A stretch of DNA of 8,125 nucleotides from Pseudomonadota bacterium (GCA_021805275.1 JAJZFQ010000021.1:1-8125), one strand, 5' to 3'. Positions 1 to 5,835 are shown, numbered from the stretch's first letter. Translations and numbers: made by a program. The notes: generated by a model not told the origin, from the letters alone.

Positions 1-24
1 GACGCTGCGTGATACAGATCTCTC

Positions 25-525
25 ATGCGCTTCACGCCGCACCACTATGAGACCGCGCTGCACCCGCGTCGCTGGACGGGAAGGGACGGGTGGGACGCGC
101 TTGTCCGGAACGTGAAGGGGAACTCTGGACGCTGGGCGGCGTTACTCACCGTGATGGCGGTGGCAGCGGTTACCGCGGGCGTGCAAGCCGCTTCTGTGCC
201 ATTGGTCGGCATGATCACGGCCGCCGGCATCATCGCTGTTGTGGGCATACAGCGGTTCGCGTTCGGCACTGGTGCTGCCCGGCGGCTCACGCTGCGGTGC
301 GAACAGTGGGTGCAAGTCGTACGGCGCGCGATGCGGCGGGGCCGGATTAAGGGGTCTTTGCTGATCGCTTCTCGCATTGTGTCACTGTTCGCCGCGCTAC
401 TGCACGTGAGAGCCGAACGTCAGAATGACCGCCGTGAGGCAGCGATTCGATTGCGTCGCGGCGTCCTCGCTGTGACCCTCCTCCCTCGCTTCCATTCCCG
501 CTCCCTGGGCTTGGCGCGCGTATAA
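25..525 (+). CDS. putative small membrane protein, hypothetical
   Basis: I do not recognise this 166-residue protein. It has two closely spaced hydrophobic stretches at about residues 37-55 and 58-76, alanine/valine-rich and joined by a short linker, which look like a transmembrane hairpin. A weaker hydrophobic stretch lies at about 110-128. The N-terminal 36 residues and the segment between the hydrophobic parts are rich in arginine and tryptophan, consistent with a cytoplasmic basic face. Codons favour G/C at the third position, which supports real coding. The ATG at 25 is the first in-frame start seen, but no convincing Shine-Dalgarno sequence precedes it and the true start could lie left of the window. 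The stop lies inside an inverted repeat and an intrinsic terminator follows 56 bases later, so this gene probably ends a transcription unit that enters from the left. The very basic last 30 residues are the least convincing part. Confidence 0.5.
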   Translation: MRFTPHHYETALHPRRWTGRDGWDALVRNVKGNSGRWAALLTVMAVAAVTAGVQAASVPLVGMITAAGIIAVVGIQRFAFGTGAARRLTLRCEQWVQVVRRAMRRGRIKGSLLIASRIVSLFAALLHVRAERQNDRREAAIRLRRGVLAVTLLPRFHSRSLGLARV

Positions 526-532
526 GCGCGCC
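513..532. repeat. inverted repeat spanning the stop codon
   Basis: A perfect 7-base inverted repeat (GGCGCGC at 513-519, GCGCGCC at 526-532) has a 6-base loop containing the TAA stop of the upstream gene. It has no T-run behind it, so it is not a complete intrinsic terminator by itself. It may protect the 3' end or act together with the terminator at 581-601. Confidence 0.45.
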
Positions 533-543
533 GTGACAAGGCA

Positions 544-559
544 GCGCGGCGCGCCGCGC
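544..559. repeat. 16-bp perfect GC palindrome
   Basis: GCGCGGCG at 544-551 is followed directly by its exact reverse complement CGCCGCGC at 552-559. Being all G/C, it could be an operator or an extrudable structure. In GC-rich DNA such palindromes also occur by chance, so a function is only suggested by its place between a gene end and a terminator. Confidence 0.4.
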
Positions 560-580
560 ACCTTCCTGACTGGCCCGCTG

Positions 581-601
581 CCGGTGGCGACACCGGTTTT
601 T
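581..601 (+). terminator. intrinsic terminator upstream of alpA-like gene
   Basis: A six-base-pair stem, CCGGTG (581-586) with CACCGG (591-596), is closed by the tetraloop GCGA, which fits the stable GNRA class, and is followed at once by five T (597-601). This is a textbook rho-independent terminator for rightward transcription. It probably ends transcription from the gene at 25-525. The next gene's Shine-Dalgarno sequence begins only 13 bases after the T-run, leaving almost no room for a separate promoter. Expression of the alpA-like gene must therefore come from a promoter overlapping the terminator or from read-through. Confidence 0.85.
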
Positions 602-624
602 CTGCACGATGTCAGGATACGATC

Positions 625-837
625 ATGTCAGCACAAACTTCAGCGCCGATGTCGGCGCCGGTGGATCCGGTCATCCGGACCCGGGATCTGCCGTCTTTGC
701 TCGGTATCAGTCGGGCGCAAATCCATCGGTTGGTTCGTCAAGGCAAATTCCCACAACTGCTGAAAATTGGGTCACGGGCGAGCGGTATCCGCCGCTCGAC
801 GCTCGAGCAGTGGCTCGCCGCGCGGGAGGGGCAATGA
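625..837 (+). CDS. AlpA-family DNA-binding regulator
   Basis: This 70-residue protein is a small AlpA/excisionase-like DNA-binding protein of the MerR-type winged helix fold, acting in the cytoplasm on operator or attachment-site DNA. After a 17-residue Ser/Ala/Pro-rich tail, the core runs from RTRDLPSLLGISRAQIHRLV (recognition helix-turn-helix, about residues 19-38) through QGKFPQLLKIG, the typical FPxxxKIG wing, to a C-terminal helix ending RRSTLEQWLAAREGQ that matches the family's (I/R)xxxxxxWLxxR ending. An AGGA at 614-617, seven bases before the ATG, supports this start; a second ATG at 649 would still keep the whole fold. The gene overlaps the next by ATGA, indicating translational coupling. 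In the family, such proteins activate integrase expression or excision of prophages and genomic islands, or regulate replication genes. No integrase is visible here, so its target is inferred. The family call is firm. Confidence 0.88.
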   Translation: MSAQTSAPMSAPVDPVIRTRDLPSLLGISRAQIHRLVRQGKFPQLLKIGSRASGIRRSTLEQWLAAREGQ

Positions 838-1184
838 GTCTCGACGGGACCACGGCCGGGGATGGTACCCCGGAGCGCGGCGGGAGGTCTGATGCGGGTG
901 GAGACGGCACGATCATCCCTTTCACTCGGCCAGTGATCCGGGTCGAGACGGGGCAGCGCCCAGCGGCGGTGAGTGCCGCCGAGTCCGCGTTGATCGCCGT
1001 CGGCGGTGTGTACCAACAGGGTGAACGGCTGGTCCGGATCGCCCGGATCGATGCCGACACTGACTCCGGCGGCGTGCACCGTGCGGCCGGGAGCCGCATC
1101 ATCACGGCGGTCACGCAGGACTGGTTGAGCCACACGCTGGCCCGCATAGCGGATTGGGAAACGCTCGACAAACGGGGGAACTGA
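834..1184 (+). CDS. helicase-like replication protein, N-terminal fragment
   Basis: This 116-residue frame starts at an ATG inside the stop of the alpA-like gene. It begins with a low-complexity Gly/Asp/Thr stretch, then IIPFTRPVIRVETG at about residues 26-39 and a segment with GVYQQGERLVRIARI and ITAVTQDWLSHTLARIADWE. From memory of the family, these precede the ATPase part of a group of plasmid and island proteins of about 500-600 residues, where the tail would run on without a break from DKRG to ELRVIDPP. Here the frame stops at a TGA (1182-1184) just after a run of five G, while the continuation is open one frame back from about 1176. I therefore read this as the broken N-terminus of the gene continued at 1154-2452 and not as an independent protein. 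With one base restored the joined product is about 539 residues. Its role in the family is inferred as replication of the element. Confidence 0.6.
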   Translation: MSLDGTTAGDGTPERGGRSDAGGDGTIIPFTRPVIRVETGQRPAAVSAAESALIAVGGVYQQGERLVRIARIDADTDSGGVHRAAGSRIITAVTQDWLSHTLARIADWETLDKRGN

Positions 1185-2452
1185 GGGTCATTGACCCGCC
1201 GGTTTCGGTTTCACGGGAGTTGCTGGCGCTCTCGGGGGAGTGGCGCCTGCCGGTGCTGCGGGGCATCGTCACGGCGCCAACGCTGCGCACGGATAGGTCG
1301 CTGCTCGATCGCGATGGGTACGATGCCCGAAGCGGTCTGTACGTGGACTTCGGCGGGATGGAGTATCCGGCGATCAACCCCACGCCGAGCATGCAAGAGG
1401 CGCGCGAGGCGCTGCTCACGCTCGATGATCTGTTGTCCGAGTGCGCATTCGTCGGGGGCGCACAATCGCCGTCCGCAAGTGCGATGCTCGCGACGATCAT
1501 TACCGCCATCGTCCGCCGCGCGCTCGACATTGCACCCATCATGGCCGTCACCGCGAAGCAGGCATCGAGCGGCAAGACGGCCCTTGCGCACATCATCGCG
1601 CGTATCCTAACCGGTCGCGAGGCGGCGGTGATCCCGCTCGAGCAGGAAGCCGCCGAGCTCGGACGGCGCCTGCTCGGTGTGCTCCTGGCGGGCGACCCGG
1701 TGCTCTGTCTCGACAACGCGGTCGACGCGGTCGATAGCGCGGCACTCTGCGCAGCGCTGACATCGGGGAGCTATCAGGATCGCATCATCCGCAGCAGTAC
1801 GATGGCCCGCGTCTCGACGGCGGTGACGATGATCGTCACCGGCAATGGTCTGCGCCTCGTCGGTGACCTGACGACACGGGCCCTGGGTTGCGCGCTCGAC
1901 ACTGGGCTCGATCGTCCGCAGGAGCGCAAGTACCAACGCGATATCGCGGCATTCATCGCCGAGCACCGTGCGCGACTCGTGCAAGCGGCACTGACGATCC
2001 CGCTGGCGTATCTCTCCGCCGGAGCACCGGCGCTGACGGTGCGCCCATCCCGGTTTCACCAGTGGGATCATCTGGTGCGGTATCCGCTCATATGGCTCGC
2101 GTGTGCCGATCCGATGCAGACACAGATCGCGCTGGAGGATGCCGACCCCGAGCGCGAGAAATTGCGCGTGCTGCTTGCCGTCTGGTGGGCGGCTTGTGGC
2201 GAACGCGCGGTGACGGTTGCGACGTTGGCGCGGGCTGCGGCGAAAAAGGAGGGCATGGCGTTGCGAGAAGCGCTGCTCGGTATCGGCTCGGACGGTACCG
2301 GGCGGCTCAACGCACTGCGCGTCGGTAACTATCTGGCGGAGCGAGTGGGACAGGTGGTGGACGGCCTGCAAATCAGTGATGCGGGGCGTGACAGCCACAG
2401 CAAGACACGATGCTATCGGGTCGTGGCACGAGCGGCGCCCGCATCGGGATGA
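1154..2452 (+). CDS. AAA+/SF3-like helicase, main ATPase fragment
   Basis: The frame is 432 codons long if counted from a TTG at 1154, but the real coding part probably begins at the frame change near 1176 and belongs to the gene starting at 834. Residue numbers here count from 1154. A P-loop, AKQASSGKT, lies at 134-142 (A instead of the first G of GxxxxGKT). A Walker B-like strand, DPVLCLDN, lies at 181-188 with D187. A hydrophobic strand ending in asparagine, TMIVTGN (N231), fits motif C or sensor 1 of superfamily 3 helicases, and DLTTRAL at 238-244 gives a likely arginine finger R242. The segment RLPVLRGIVTAPTLRTD near residue 31 is a hallmark of this plasmid/island family. The C-terminal 170 residues are mostly helical, with the region near RLNALRVGNYLAERVG resembling a winged helix. 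Inferred role: ATP-driven DNA unwinding at the element's origin. It is transcribed with the alpA-like gene and ends at the hairpin 2459-2491. Confidence 0.72.
   Translation: MGNARQTGELRVIDPPVSVSRELLALSGEWRLPVLRGIVTAPTLRTDRSLLDRDGYDARSGLYVDFGGMEYPAINPTPSMQEAREALLTLDDLLSECAFVGGAQSPSASAMLATIITAIVRRALDIAPIMAVTAKQASSGKTALAHIIARILTGREAAVIPLEQEAAELGRRLLGVLLAGDPVLCLDNAVDAVDSAALCAALTSGSYQDRIIRSSTMARVSTAVTMIVTGNGLRLVGDLTTRALGCALDTGLDRPQERKYQRDIAAFIAEHRARLVQAALTIPLAYLSAGAPALTVRPSRFHQWDHLVRYPLIWLACADPMQTQIALEDADPEREKLRVLLAVWWAACGERAVTVATLARAAAKKEGMALREALLGIGSDGTGRLNALRVGNYLAERVGQVVDGLQISDAGRDSHSKTRCYRVVARAAPASG
1170..1184 (+). other. -1 frame change at a G5 run in helicase gene
   Basis: In the upstream frame the codons read AAA CGG GGG AAC TGA. 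In the -1 frame the same bases give ACG GGG GAA CTG and run on for over 400 codons. Adding one G to the run at 1174-1178 joins the two parts as one gene at 834-2452. The run is a typical site for a real indel or a sequencing error. A glycyl-tRNA on GGG could re-pair with GGG after slipping back one base, but the heptamer does not fit the classical X XXY YYZ slippery pattern. Confidence 0.7.
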
Positions 2453-2458
2453 AGCATC

Positions 2459-2491
2459 GCGCCCGGCGGCCCCTCCTGCGCCGCCGGGCGC
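2459..2491. terminator. GC-rich hairpin between convergent genes
   Basis: Perfect arms of 12 bases, GCGCCCGGCGGC (2459-2470) and GCCGCCGGGCGC (2480-2491), enclose a 9-base loop. The hairpin sits six bases after the stop of the helicase frame (2452) and eight bases before the stop of the leftward gene (2500), so it is placed to end transcription from both sides. Neither strand has a T-run after the stem. It may therefore work with Rho or as an mRNA 3'-end barrier rather than as a classical intrinsic terminator. Confidence 0.65.
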
Positions 2492-2499
2492 AAGCGCGC

Positions 2500-2988
2500 T
2501 CATGCCGTCTCGAGTGTGCCGCCATGTTCGACCACGAATTGCCGCAGCGCCTCCAGTTTGTCTGGCGCGACTGCGCCGCACCACGTGCCGTCGAGGTAGT
2601 CCAGTCCGGCATCGCGCAGCGGCCGCGTGCCGGCGGGTCTCATCCCGAATCGCACGCTGACTCGCCGGGCTGCACCAGCGCTCGGGTCCGTCTGCTCGGG
2701 CGCGTTCTGCTGCGCGCTCTTCCGTGCAGCGCGTTCCGCCGCACGGGCCGAACGATTGTCGCGCACGGACTTGAGGGCATGAGCGAGTTCGGTGGCAGCG
2801 ACCGTGATGTGTGCGCCGGCGAGCCCGGCCGAGACTTCCTCATCGCTGTAGCCCTCCGCAACGAGCTTGCGGATCGCGTAGAGCACGCGCGCCGGGGGCA
2901 GATTGCCGGGCGGTTTCGAGCGCACCGCGGCGAGGAGCGCGGTATTCAGGGGATCGATTTCACGCGGGGGATTCGATTTCCGGGTCAT
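2500..2988 (-). CDS. hypothetical protein, divergent from relaxase
   Basis: I do not recognise this 162-residue protein by family. The open frame extends upstream to 3186, but I chose the ATG at 2988 because a GGAG (complement of 2996-2999) lies seven bases ahead and the upstream translation looks non-coding. The N-terminal half is predicted helical, with PPARVLYAIRKLVAEGYSDE at 31-50 reading like a DNA-binding winged helix or helix-turn-helix (a turn after GYSDEEVSAGL). Residues 75-105 are charged and alanine-rich. The C-terminal 40 residues hold a compact segment (GLDYLDGTWCGAVAPDKLEALRQFV) that may be a second small domain. It is read away from the relaxase gene across the palindromic region 2989-3411. 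That position is typical of relaxosome accessory proteins and of repressors of mobilisation genes. This role is inferred from position only. Confidence 0.7.
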   Translation of the reverse strand: MTRKSNPPREIDPLNTALLAAVRSKPPGNLPPARVLYAIRKLVAEGYSDEEVSAGLAGAHITVAATELAHALKSVRDNRSARAAERAARKSAQQNAPEQTDPSAGAARRVSVRFGMRPAGTRPLRDAGLDYLDGTWCGAVAPDKLEALRQFVVEHGGTLETA

Positions 2989-3004
2989 GGTGATTCTCCA
3001 TCTC

Positions 3005-3023
3005 GGTCCGCACGATGCGGGCC
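3005..3023 (-). promoter_or_regulatory. inverted repeat in leader of the 162-residue gene
   Basis: GGTCCGCA (3005-3012) and TGCGGGCC (3016-3023) pair over eight positions including one T-G wobble, with the loop CGA. It lies five bases upstream of the GGAG of the leftward gene. It could be an operator for autoregulation or an RNA hairpin limiting ribosome access. It is similar in placement to the repeat at 3388-3399 on the other side, but the two sequences differ. Confidence 0.4.
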
Positions 3024-3217
3024 GTTCTCCCTTATTCCCCCGCGTGGGCCCCACAGGATGCACGCCCTGGCGGTGGGTCAGCAGATCGGGACGCAGAGAT
3101 CCCGCGCGAAGAGGAGACGGATCCATCCATTCCGTGGTCCGCGACTTGTCGCCCATCCTGTTTCCACGGCTTGCCGTGACGAGCACCCGGATGGGCCCGG
3201 CCGGCGGAGAAGCACCG

Positions 3218-3273
3218 AGGACATGCGCCGCATGTCCTTAATGCGCATTAAGGACATGGCCGGGCCATGTCCT
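3218..3273. repeat. nested triple palindrome built on AGGACATG
   Basis: Three overlapping inverted repeats share arms. The first is AGGACATGCG (3218-3227) with CGCATGTCCT (3229-3238) around a single C. The second is a perfect 28-bp palindrome at 3231-3258, centred on AATGC/GCATT. The third is AGGACATGGCC (3251-3261) with GGCCATGTCCT (3263-3273) around a single G. The octamer AGGACATG or its complement CATGTCCT thus occurs four times in alternating orientation, and a fifth copy lies at 3293-3300. The outer two hairpins and the central cruciform are mutually exclusive foldings. It is most likely a multi-site binding array for a dimeric regulator or relaxosome protein, or part of the transfer origin. 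Confidence 0.85.
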
Positions 3274-3387
3274 CTTGCGGTCTTGCAGACGGCATGTCCT
3301 GCGGACGGGTGCTGCGCACCTTGGGCTGTGGGGTGTCTGGACTGGGTGCTCCACACAGTGGGTGTGCGGCCCGCAGGGCGCAATGGA

Positions 3388-3406
3388 GTGACAAGTCACG
3401 GAGAGG
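3388..3406 (+). promoter_or_regulatory. palindrome joined to relaxase ribosome binding site
   Basis: GTGAC AA GTCAC (3388-3399) is a perfect 5-bp inverted repeat with a two-base centre. It is followed directly by GGAGAGG (3400-3406), a strong Shine-Dalgarno sequence five bases before the ATG at 3412. An operator or binding protein here would block both transcription start clearance and translation of the relaxase. This supports the start choice at 3412. Confidence 0.5.
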
Positions 3407-3411
3407 TATGT

Positions 3412-4563
3412 ATGGCGAGAGGTGCCAGCGTCAATTTCAAGGCGGTGAAGAACCTGCGGCACGAAGATGCGCACAACCGCAGCGAGGGACGGGAGCCACG
3501 GTATCTCCTGCCGCCGGAGCATCGGCTGCGGGATTCGAGCGGACAGGTGCTCGAGTCGGTGCTGGTGCGCAATGATCCTCATCTGCATGAACGGTACATG
3601 GCGCGGCTTGCACAGTGCTCCGAGCGGGCGAAGCGGGCAAAGGCGTTCTCGCCATTCTGGAGCGGCGTGGTGGTGCTGCCACTACGCGACACGGAAAGCG
3701 GTGAGAGCGTCGATGCCTACCGTGATCGGCTGACCCACACCATGACCACGTGGTGTCATGCGTATGAGGCGCTGACCGGGCACGAAGTTCTGCAGTGTGC
3801 GGTGCCCTTCGCTGAAGGTCACCTCGACGAGCCGACCGGGGAGATGCAGCCGAATCCCCACGCGCATGTGCTCGTGGATCGCATGCACGAGCGCGCGGCG
3901 CACGTGATTGAGACCCGGACCGGTGAGCGCCGTATCCCGGCGCGAGTCAGCGTGATCAAGCTCGACCGCGAGACGATACGCAAGGTGCAAGACCTGACCT
4001 GCCGCGTCGTGACGGGCGAGAGCGCGGCGGGGCGGCGGGCGAGGCTGGCGGCGGAGCGCGAAACCGCGCGGCGCGCGGGATTGCCGCCGCGCGGTCACAT
4101 CAATCACCGCGAATACCGCGCGATGATGTGGGAGGCCGCGCGCAAGCGGCGATGCGAGCACGTGACGCTACACGCCCGGATCGATGCACTCGAGGCCGAA
4201 GTTCTCAAGCGCTCACGGGACCTCGGCGAAGTCGTGGGCATGTCGCCATCGTTCGACCACACGGCTCCTGACAATCGTCGGCGGGTGTTCTGTGCGGCCC
4301 TGGACGAGGTGCGGCGAGCGCACCGAGACCGAACCAAATATGAGGCTATCAAGCATCGCGCGGCGGCGGCGGAGCAGGCGGCACGCGAGGCGCGGAGGGA
4401 AGCGCAGGACGCGAAGTCTCACAGCGCGCTTGTGACGCGGGCGCTTGAGCGCCGATGCGCAGGCGGCAGAAGCCGCGCACCCGGAGAAGATCACTCCGCA
4501 GAAGATTGGGTGTGCACGCCGGGCCCTCGAGTCGCACGCGCGAGGACGGGGACTGTCGCTTGA
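3412..4563 (+). CDS. MOBV-type relaxase, N-terminal catalytic fragment
   Basis: The frame is open far upstream, but the ATG at 3412 has a strong ribosome binding site and the protein-like sequence starts there. The product would nick the element's transfer origin and pilot the strand during mobilisation. At residues 17-31 it has HEDAHNRSEGREPRY, similar to motif I of MOBV (Mob_Pre) relaxases, whose HN histidine is the proposed nucleophile (here H21). At 137-152 it has HLDEPTGEMQPNPHAH, matching the metal-binding motif HxDE...PHxH with H137, E140, H150 and H152. Six extra residues sit between DE and PH compared with the compact form in pMV158 MobM. The region from about 205 on becomes Arg/Ala-rich helix, then coiled coil at 310-346. 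The last 37 residues (from RRCAGGRS) look out of frame. The gene evidently continues in the frame that ends at 5461. Family assignment is good; the exact subfamily is unsure. Confidence 0.78.
   Translation: MARGASVNFKAVKNLRHEDAHNRSEGREPRYLLPPEHRLRDSSGQVLESVLVRNDPHLHERYMARLAQCSERAKRAKAFSPFWSGVVVLPLRDTESGESVDAYRDRLTHTMTTWCHAYEALTGHEVLQCAVPFAEGHLDEPTGEMQPNPHAHVLVDRMHERAAHVIETRTGERRIPARVSVIKLDRETIRKVQDLTCRVVTGESAAGRRARLAAERETARRAGLPPRGHINHREYRAMMWEAARKRRCEHVTLHARIDALEAEVLKRSRDLGEVVGMSPSFDHTAPDNRRRVFCAALDEVRRAHRDRTKYEAIKHRAAAAEQAAREARREAQDAKSHSALVTRALERRCAGGRSRAPGEDHSAEDWVCTPGPRVARARTGTVA
4436..4450 (+). other. frame change inside relaxase coiled coil
   Basis: The upstream frame reads ...SALVTRALE and then turns into Arg/Gly-rich non-protein-like sequence. 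The frame one base later is closed by a TGA at 4433-4435 and becomes protein-like from LSADAQAAEAAHPE. The break therefore lies just after 4435. Removing one base near 4445 (for example one T of CTTGAG) joins the parts as VTRALSADAQAAEAA and yields one gene, 3412-5461, of about 682 residues. No slippery sequence is apparent, so an indel or sequence error is more likely than recoding. Confidence 0.65.
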
Positions 4564-5461
4564 TGAGGGGTACCGGTCGCTGCGCGCGCAGTGGACCGTC
4601 GAGAACGAACGCGAGGCGCGTAGCGGGCGCTCGAAGCCGCACGCGCAGAAGGATTATTCGGCGCTCAAGCTCGCGCACCTCGAGCTTCAGGCCGAGTGCC
4701 GCGCCGCGCTGCGTGCACGCGCGAAGCGTACCCGCGAGCGTCGAGTGCAGGCCGCGCGCGAACGCATGCGCGATGGCGTTGCGAGCGCGGGCGGGCTGAT
4801 CTCAGGGTACCGCACTGCGGAGATCGCGGTGGCGCGAGCCTGCGGCCTGCACTACGAGTGGGACGCCGTGGCGCGATGCAGGCGATATCGGGACCGGGCG
4901 GGTCGCGAGGTCTTCACGGTGACGCGCACGCGTGTCGAATTGGTCCGACACGAAGAGGCGGCGGAGGGCGCGGCGCTCAAGATCGCCGCCGCGCGCTTCG
5001 GCGGGGCAGTCTCGCTCACAGGGAGTGGGGAGTTCCGGCAGCGGATGGCGCGGCACGCGACGCGCGAGGGTATCCGTGGCGTGGATTTGGATCTGGCGCG
5101 CATCGTCAAAGACGAGCAGGCCCGAATGGCAAGAGGAGCGCAGGCCGATGGCGCGCATGGGGTTCCCGAGAGTGTTCTGCGCATCGAGCGCCCCCATCCG
5201 TCCCATCGGGACCTGATGGTTTGGTGGCAGCACATGGGCGCGCACGAACGAACCACATGGCTCGAGGAGACCGAGCAGGCAGATCGCATGAGCGTGCGCC
5301 CAGGCGACGGGCTGCTGAACGCATGGCACACGATGCGCGACTGCCAGGACGCCGGTGGGCGCGTGTCTCGGTCCATCACGGAGGCGAGAAAGCAGGACCG
5401 CGCAACAGTGCAGAGGGAGGATAAGCAGGATTGCAGTCCGCAGGACGACTTCGGCAGGTAG
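4445..5461 (+). CDS. relaxase C-terminal fragment with LPD7-like domain
   Basis: This frame of 338 codons can only begin with a TTG at 4445, without a ribosome binding site and inside the upstream frame, so I read it as the displaced C-terminal half of the relaxase. Residues 1-110 are charged helix. Residues 110-145 form a short helical segment. Residues 146-222 fit the large polyvalent protein-associated domain 7 (LPD7): a strand pair around GREVFTVTRTRVELV, then ALKIAAARFGGAVSLTGSGE (177-196) and FRQRMARHATREGIRGVDLD. LPD7 is known at the C-terminal side of relaxases and other large mobile-element proteins, which supports a fusion with the catalytic part. The tail beyond 250 is hydrophilic, with a Trp-rich patch (MVWWQHMGAHERTTWLEE). 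Domain call is from remembered family pattern, not a search. Confidence 0.65.
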   Translation: MSADAQAAEAAHPEKITPQKIGCARRALESHARGRGLSLDEGYRSLRAQWTVENEREARSGRSKPHAQKDYSALKLAHLELQAECRAALRARAKRTRERRVQAARERMRDGVASAGGLISGYRTAEIAVARACGLHYEWDAVARCRRYRDRAGREVFTVTRTRVELVRHEEAAEGAALKIAAARFGGAVSLTGSGEFRQRMARHATREGIRGVDLDLARIVKDEQARMARGAQADGAHGVPESVLRIERPHPSHRDLMVWWQHMGAHERTTWLEETEQADRMSVRPGDGLLNAWHTMRDCQDAGGRVSRSITEARKQDRATVQREDKQDCSPQDDFGR

Positions 5462-5482
5462 GCGCGCGCTGCGGGGTCCGGA

Positions 5483-5707
5483 TTGCCCGCCACCCAAGAA
5501 TCACTCGAGCGCGCGATGCGCGAGGGGCGAGACATCCCGGGCGTACGTCCGGGCGGCACCGGCGAGTCCCGTAGTGGCGCGTGGTCTCGGTTGGAAGGCG
5601 CGCGCTCTGCGAATGGTCATCTTCTCGGAACTACCGTCAAGATTTGCGGCGTGACGCCGATTCTCGACGACGAGTTCTCTCAATGCAAAATCATTGACGC
5701 CGGGTGA
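5483..5707 (+). CDS. possible small hypothetical protein
   Basis: A 74-codon frame begins at a TTG (5483) or, shorter, at the ATG at 5516, neither with a clear ribosome binding site. The first 20 residues (LPATQESLERAMREGRDIPG) look like a small helical protein, and the end (VKICGVTPILDDEFSQCKII) is rich in hydrophobic and acidic residues, with base composition less GC-rich than the relaxase. It has two cysteines in that tail. I recognise no family. It lies 21 bases after the relaxase stop, so it could be the last gene of the mobilisation unit, a remnant, or no gene at all. There is no obvious double-glycine leader, so I do not call it the substrate of the exporter that follows. Confidence 0.3.
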   Translation: MPATQESLERAMREGRDIPGVRPGGTGESRSGAWSRLEGARSANGHLLGTTVKICGVTPILDDEFSQCKIIDAG

Positions 5708-5835
5708 GAGCGTTCGCTGAGCTGGATTCGGTCCAGCCGCGCGTCATGGCCGAGGACGGAGGAGCGCATCGGCGTTGTCATGCGACTGCAATGGGCCGAG
5801 CGCAAATTGTCATTCTTCACATCATCGACCGGATG

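Larger units (their letters stand above)
2989..3411. other. divergent intergenic region, candidate oriT
   Basis: These 423 bases lie between two genes read outward. They hold the nested palindromes at 3218-3273, an extra CATGTCCT at 3293-3300, a short inverted repeat GGTGC/GCACC at 3308-3320, CACAC/GTGTG at 3352-3366, and inverted repeats next to both ribosome binding sites. GGGTG recurs at 3307, 3331, 3344 and 3360. Relaxase nick regions commonly lie just upstream of the mob gene, so an origin of transfer here is likely by position. I did not find a sequence matching a MOBV nick consensus that I know, so the nick site cannot be given. No convincing gene is seen on either strand. Confidence 0.5.

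Noticed and set aside
1170..1180. Classical -1 ribosomal slippery heptamer at the helicase frame change
   Set aside because: The in-frame heptamer GGGGAAC does not satisfy X XXY YYZ, and no clear stimulatory structure was identified downstream by eye.
1607..2584. 325-codon minus frame opposite the helicase
   Set aside because: Shadow of the helicase frame; it runs through the convergent hairpin and has no ribosome binding site or recognisable domain.
2989..3186. N-terminal extension of the minus-strand gene to 3186
   Set aside because: The extra 66 residues are low-complexity and no ribosome binding site fits 3186, whereas GGAG is well placed for 2988.
2410..3411. Open + frame continuous with the relaxase, upstream of 3412
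   Set aside because: It overlaps the minus-strand gene and the palindrome region, reads as Arg/Pro/Cys-rich shadow sequence, and the good ribosome binding site and protein-like start are at 3412.
5542..5565. Imperfect palindrome CCCGGGCGTACGTCCGGG as attachment-site core
   Set aside because: It has a mismatched pair, lies within GC-rich sequence where such matches are common, and no second copy was noticed.
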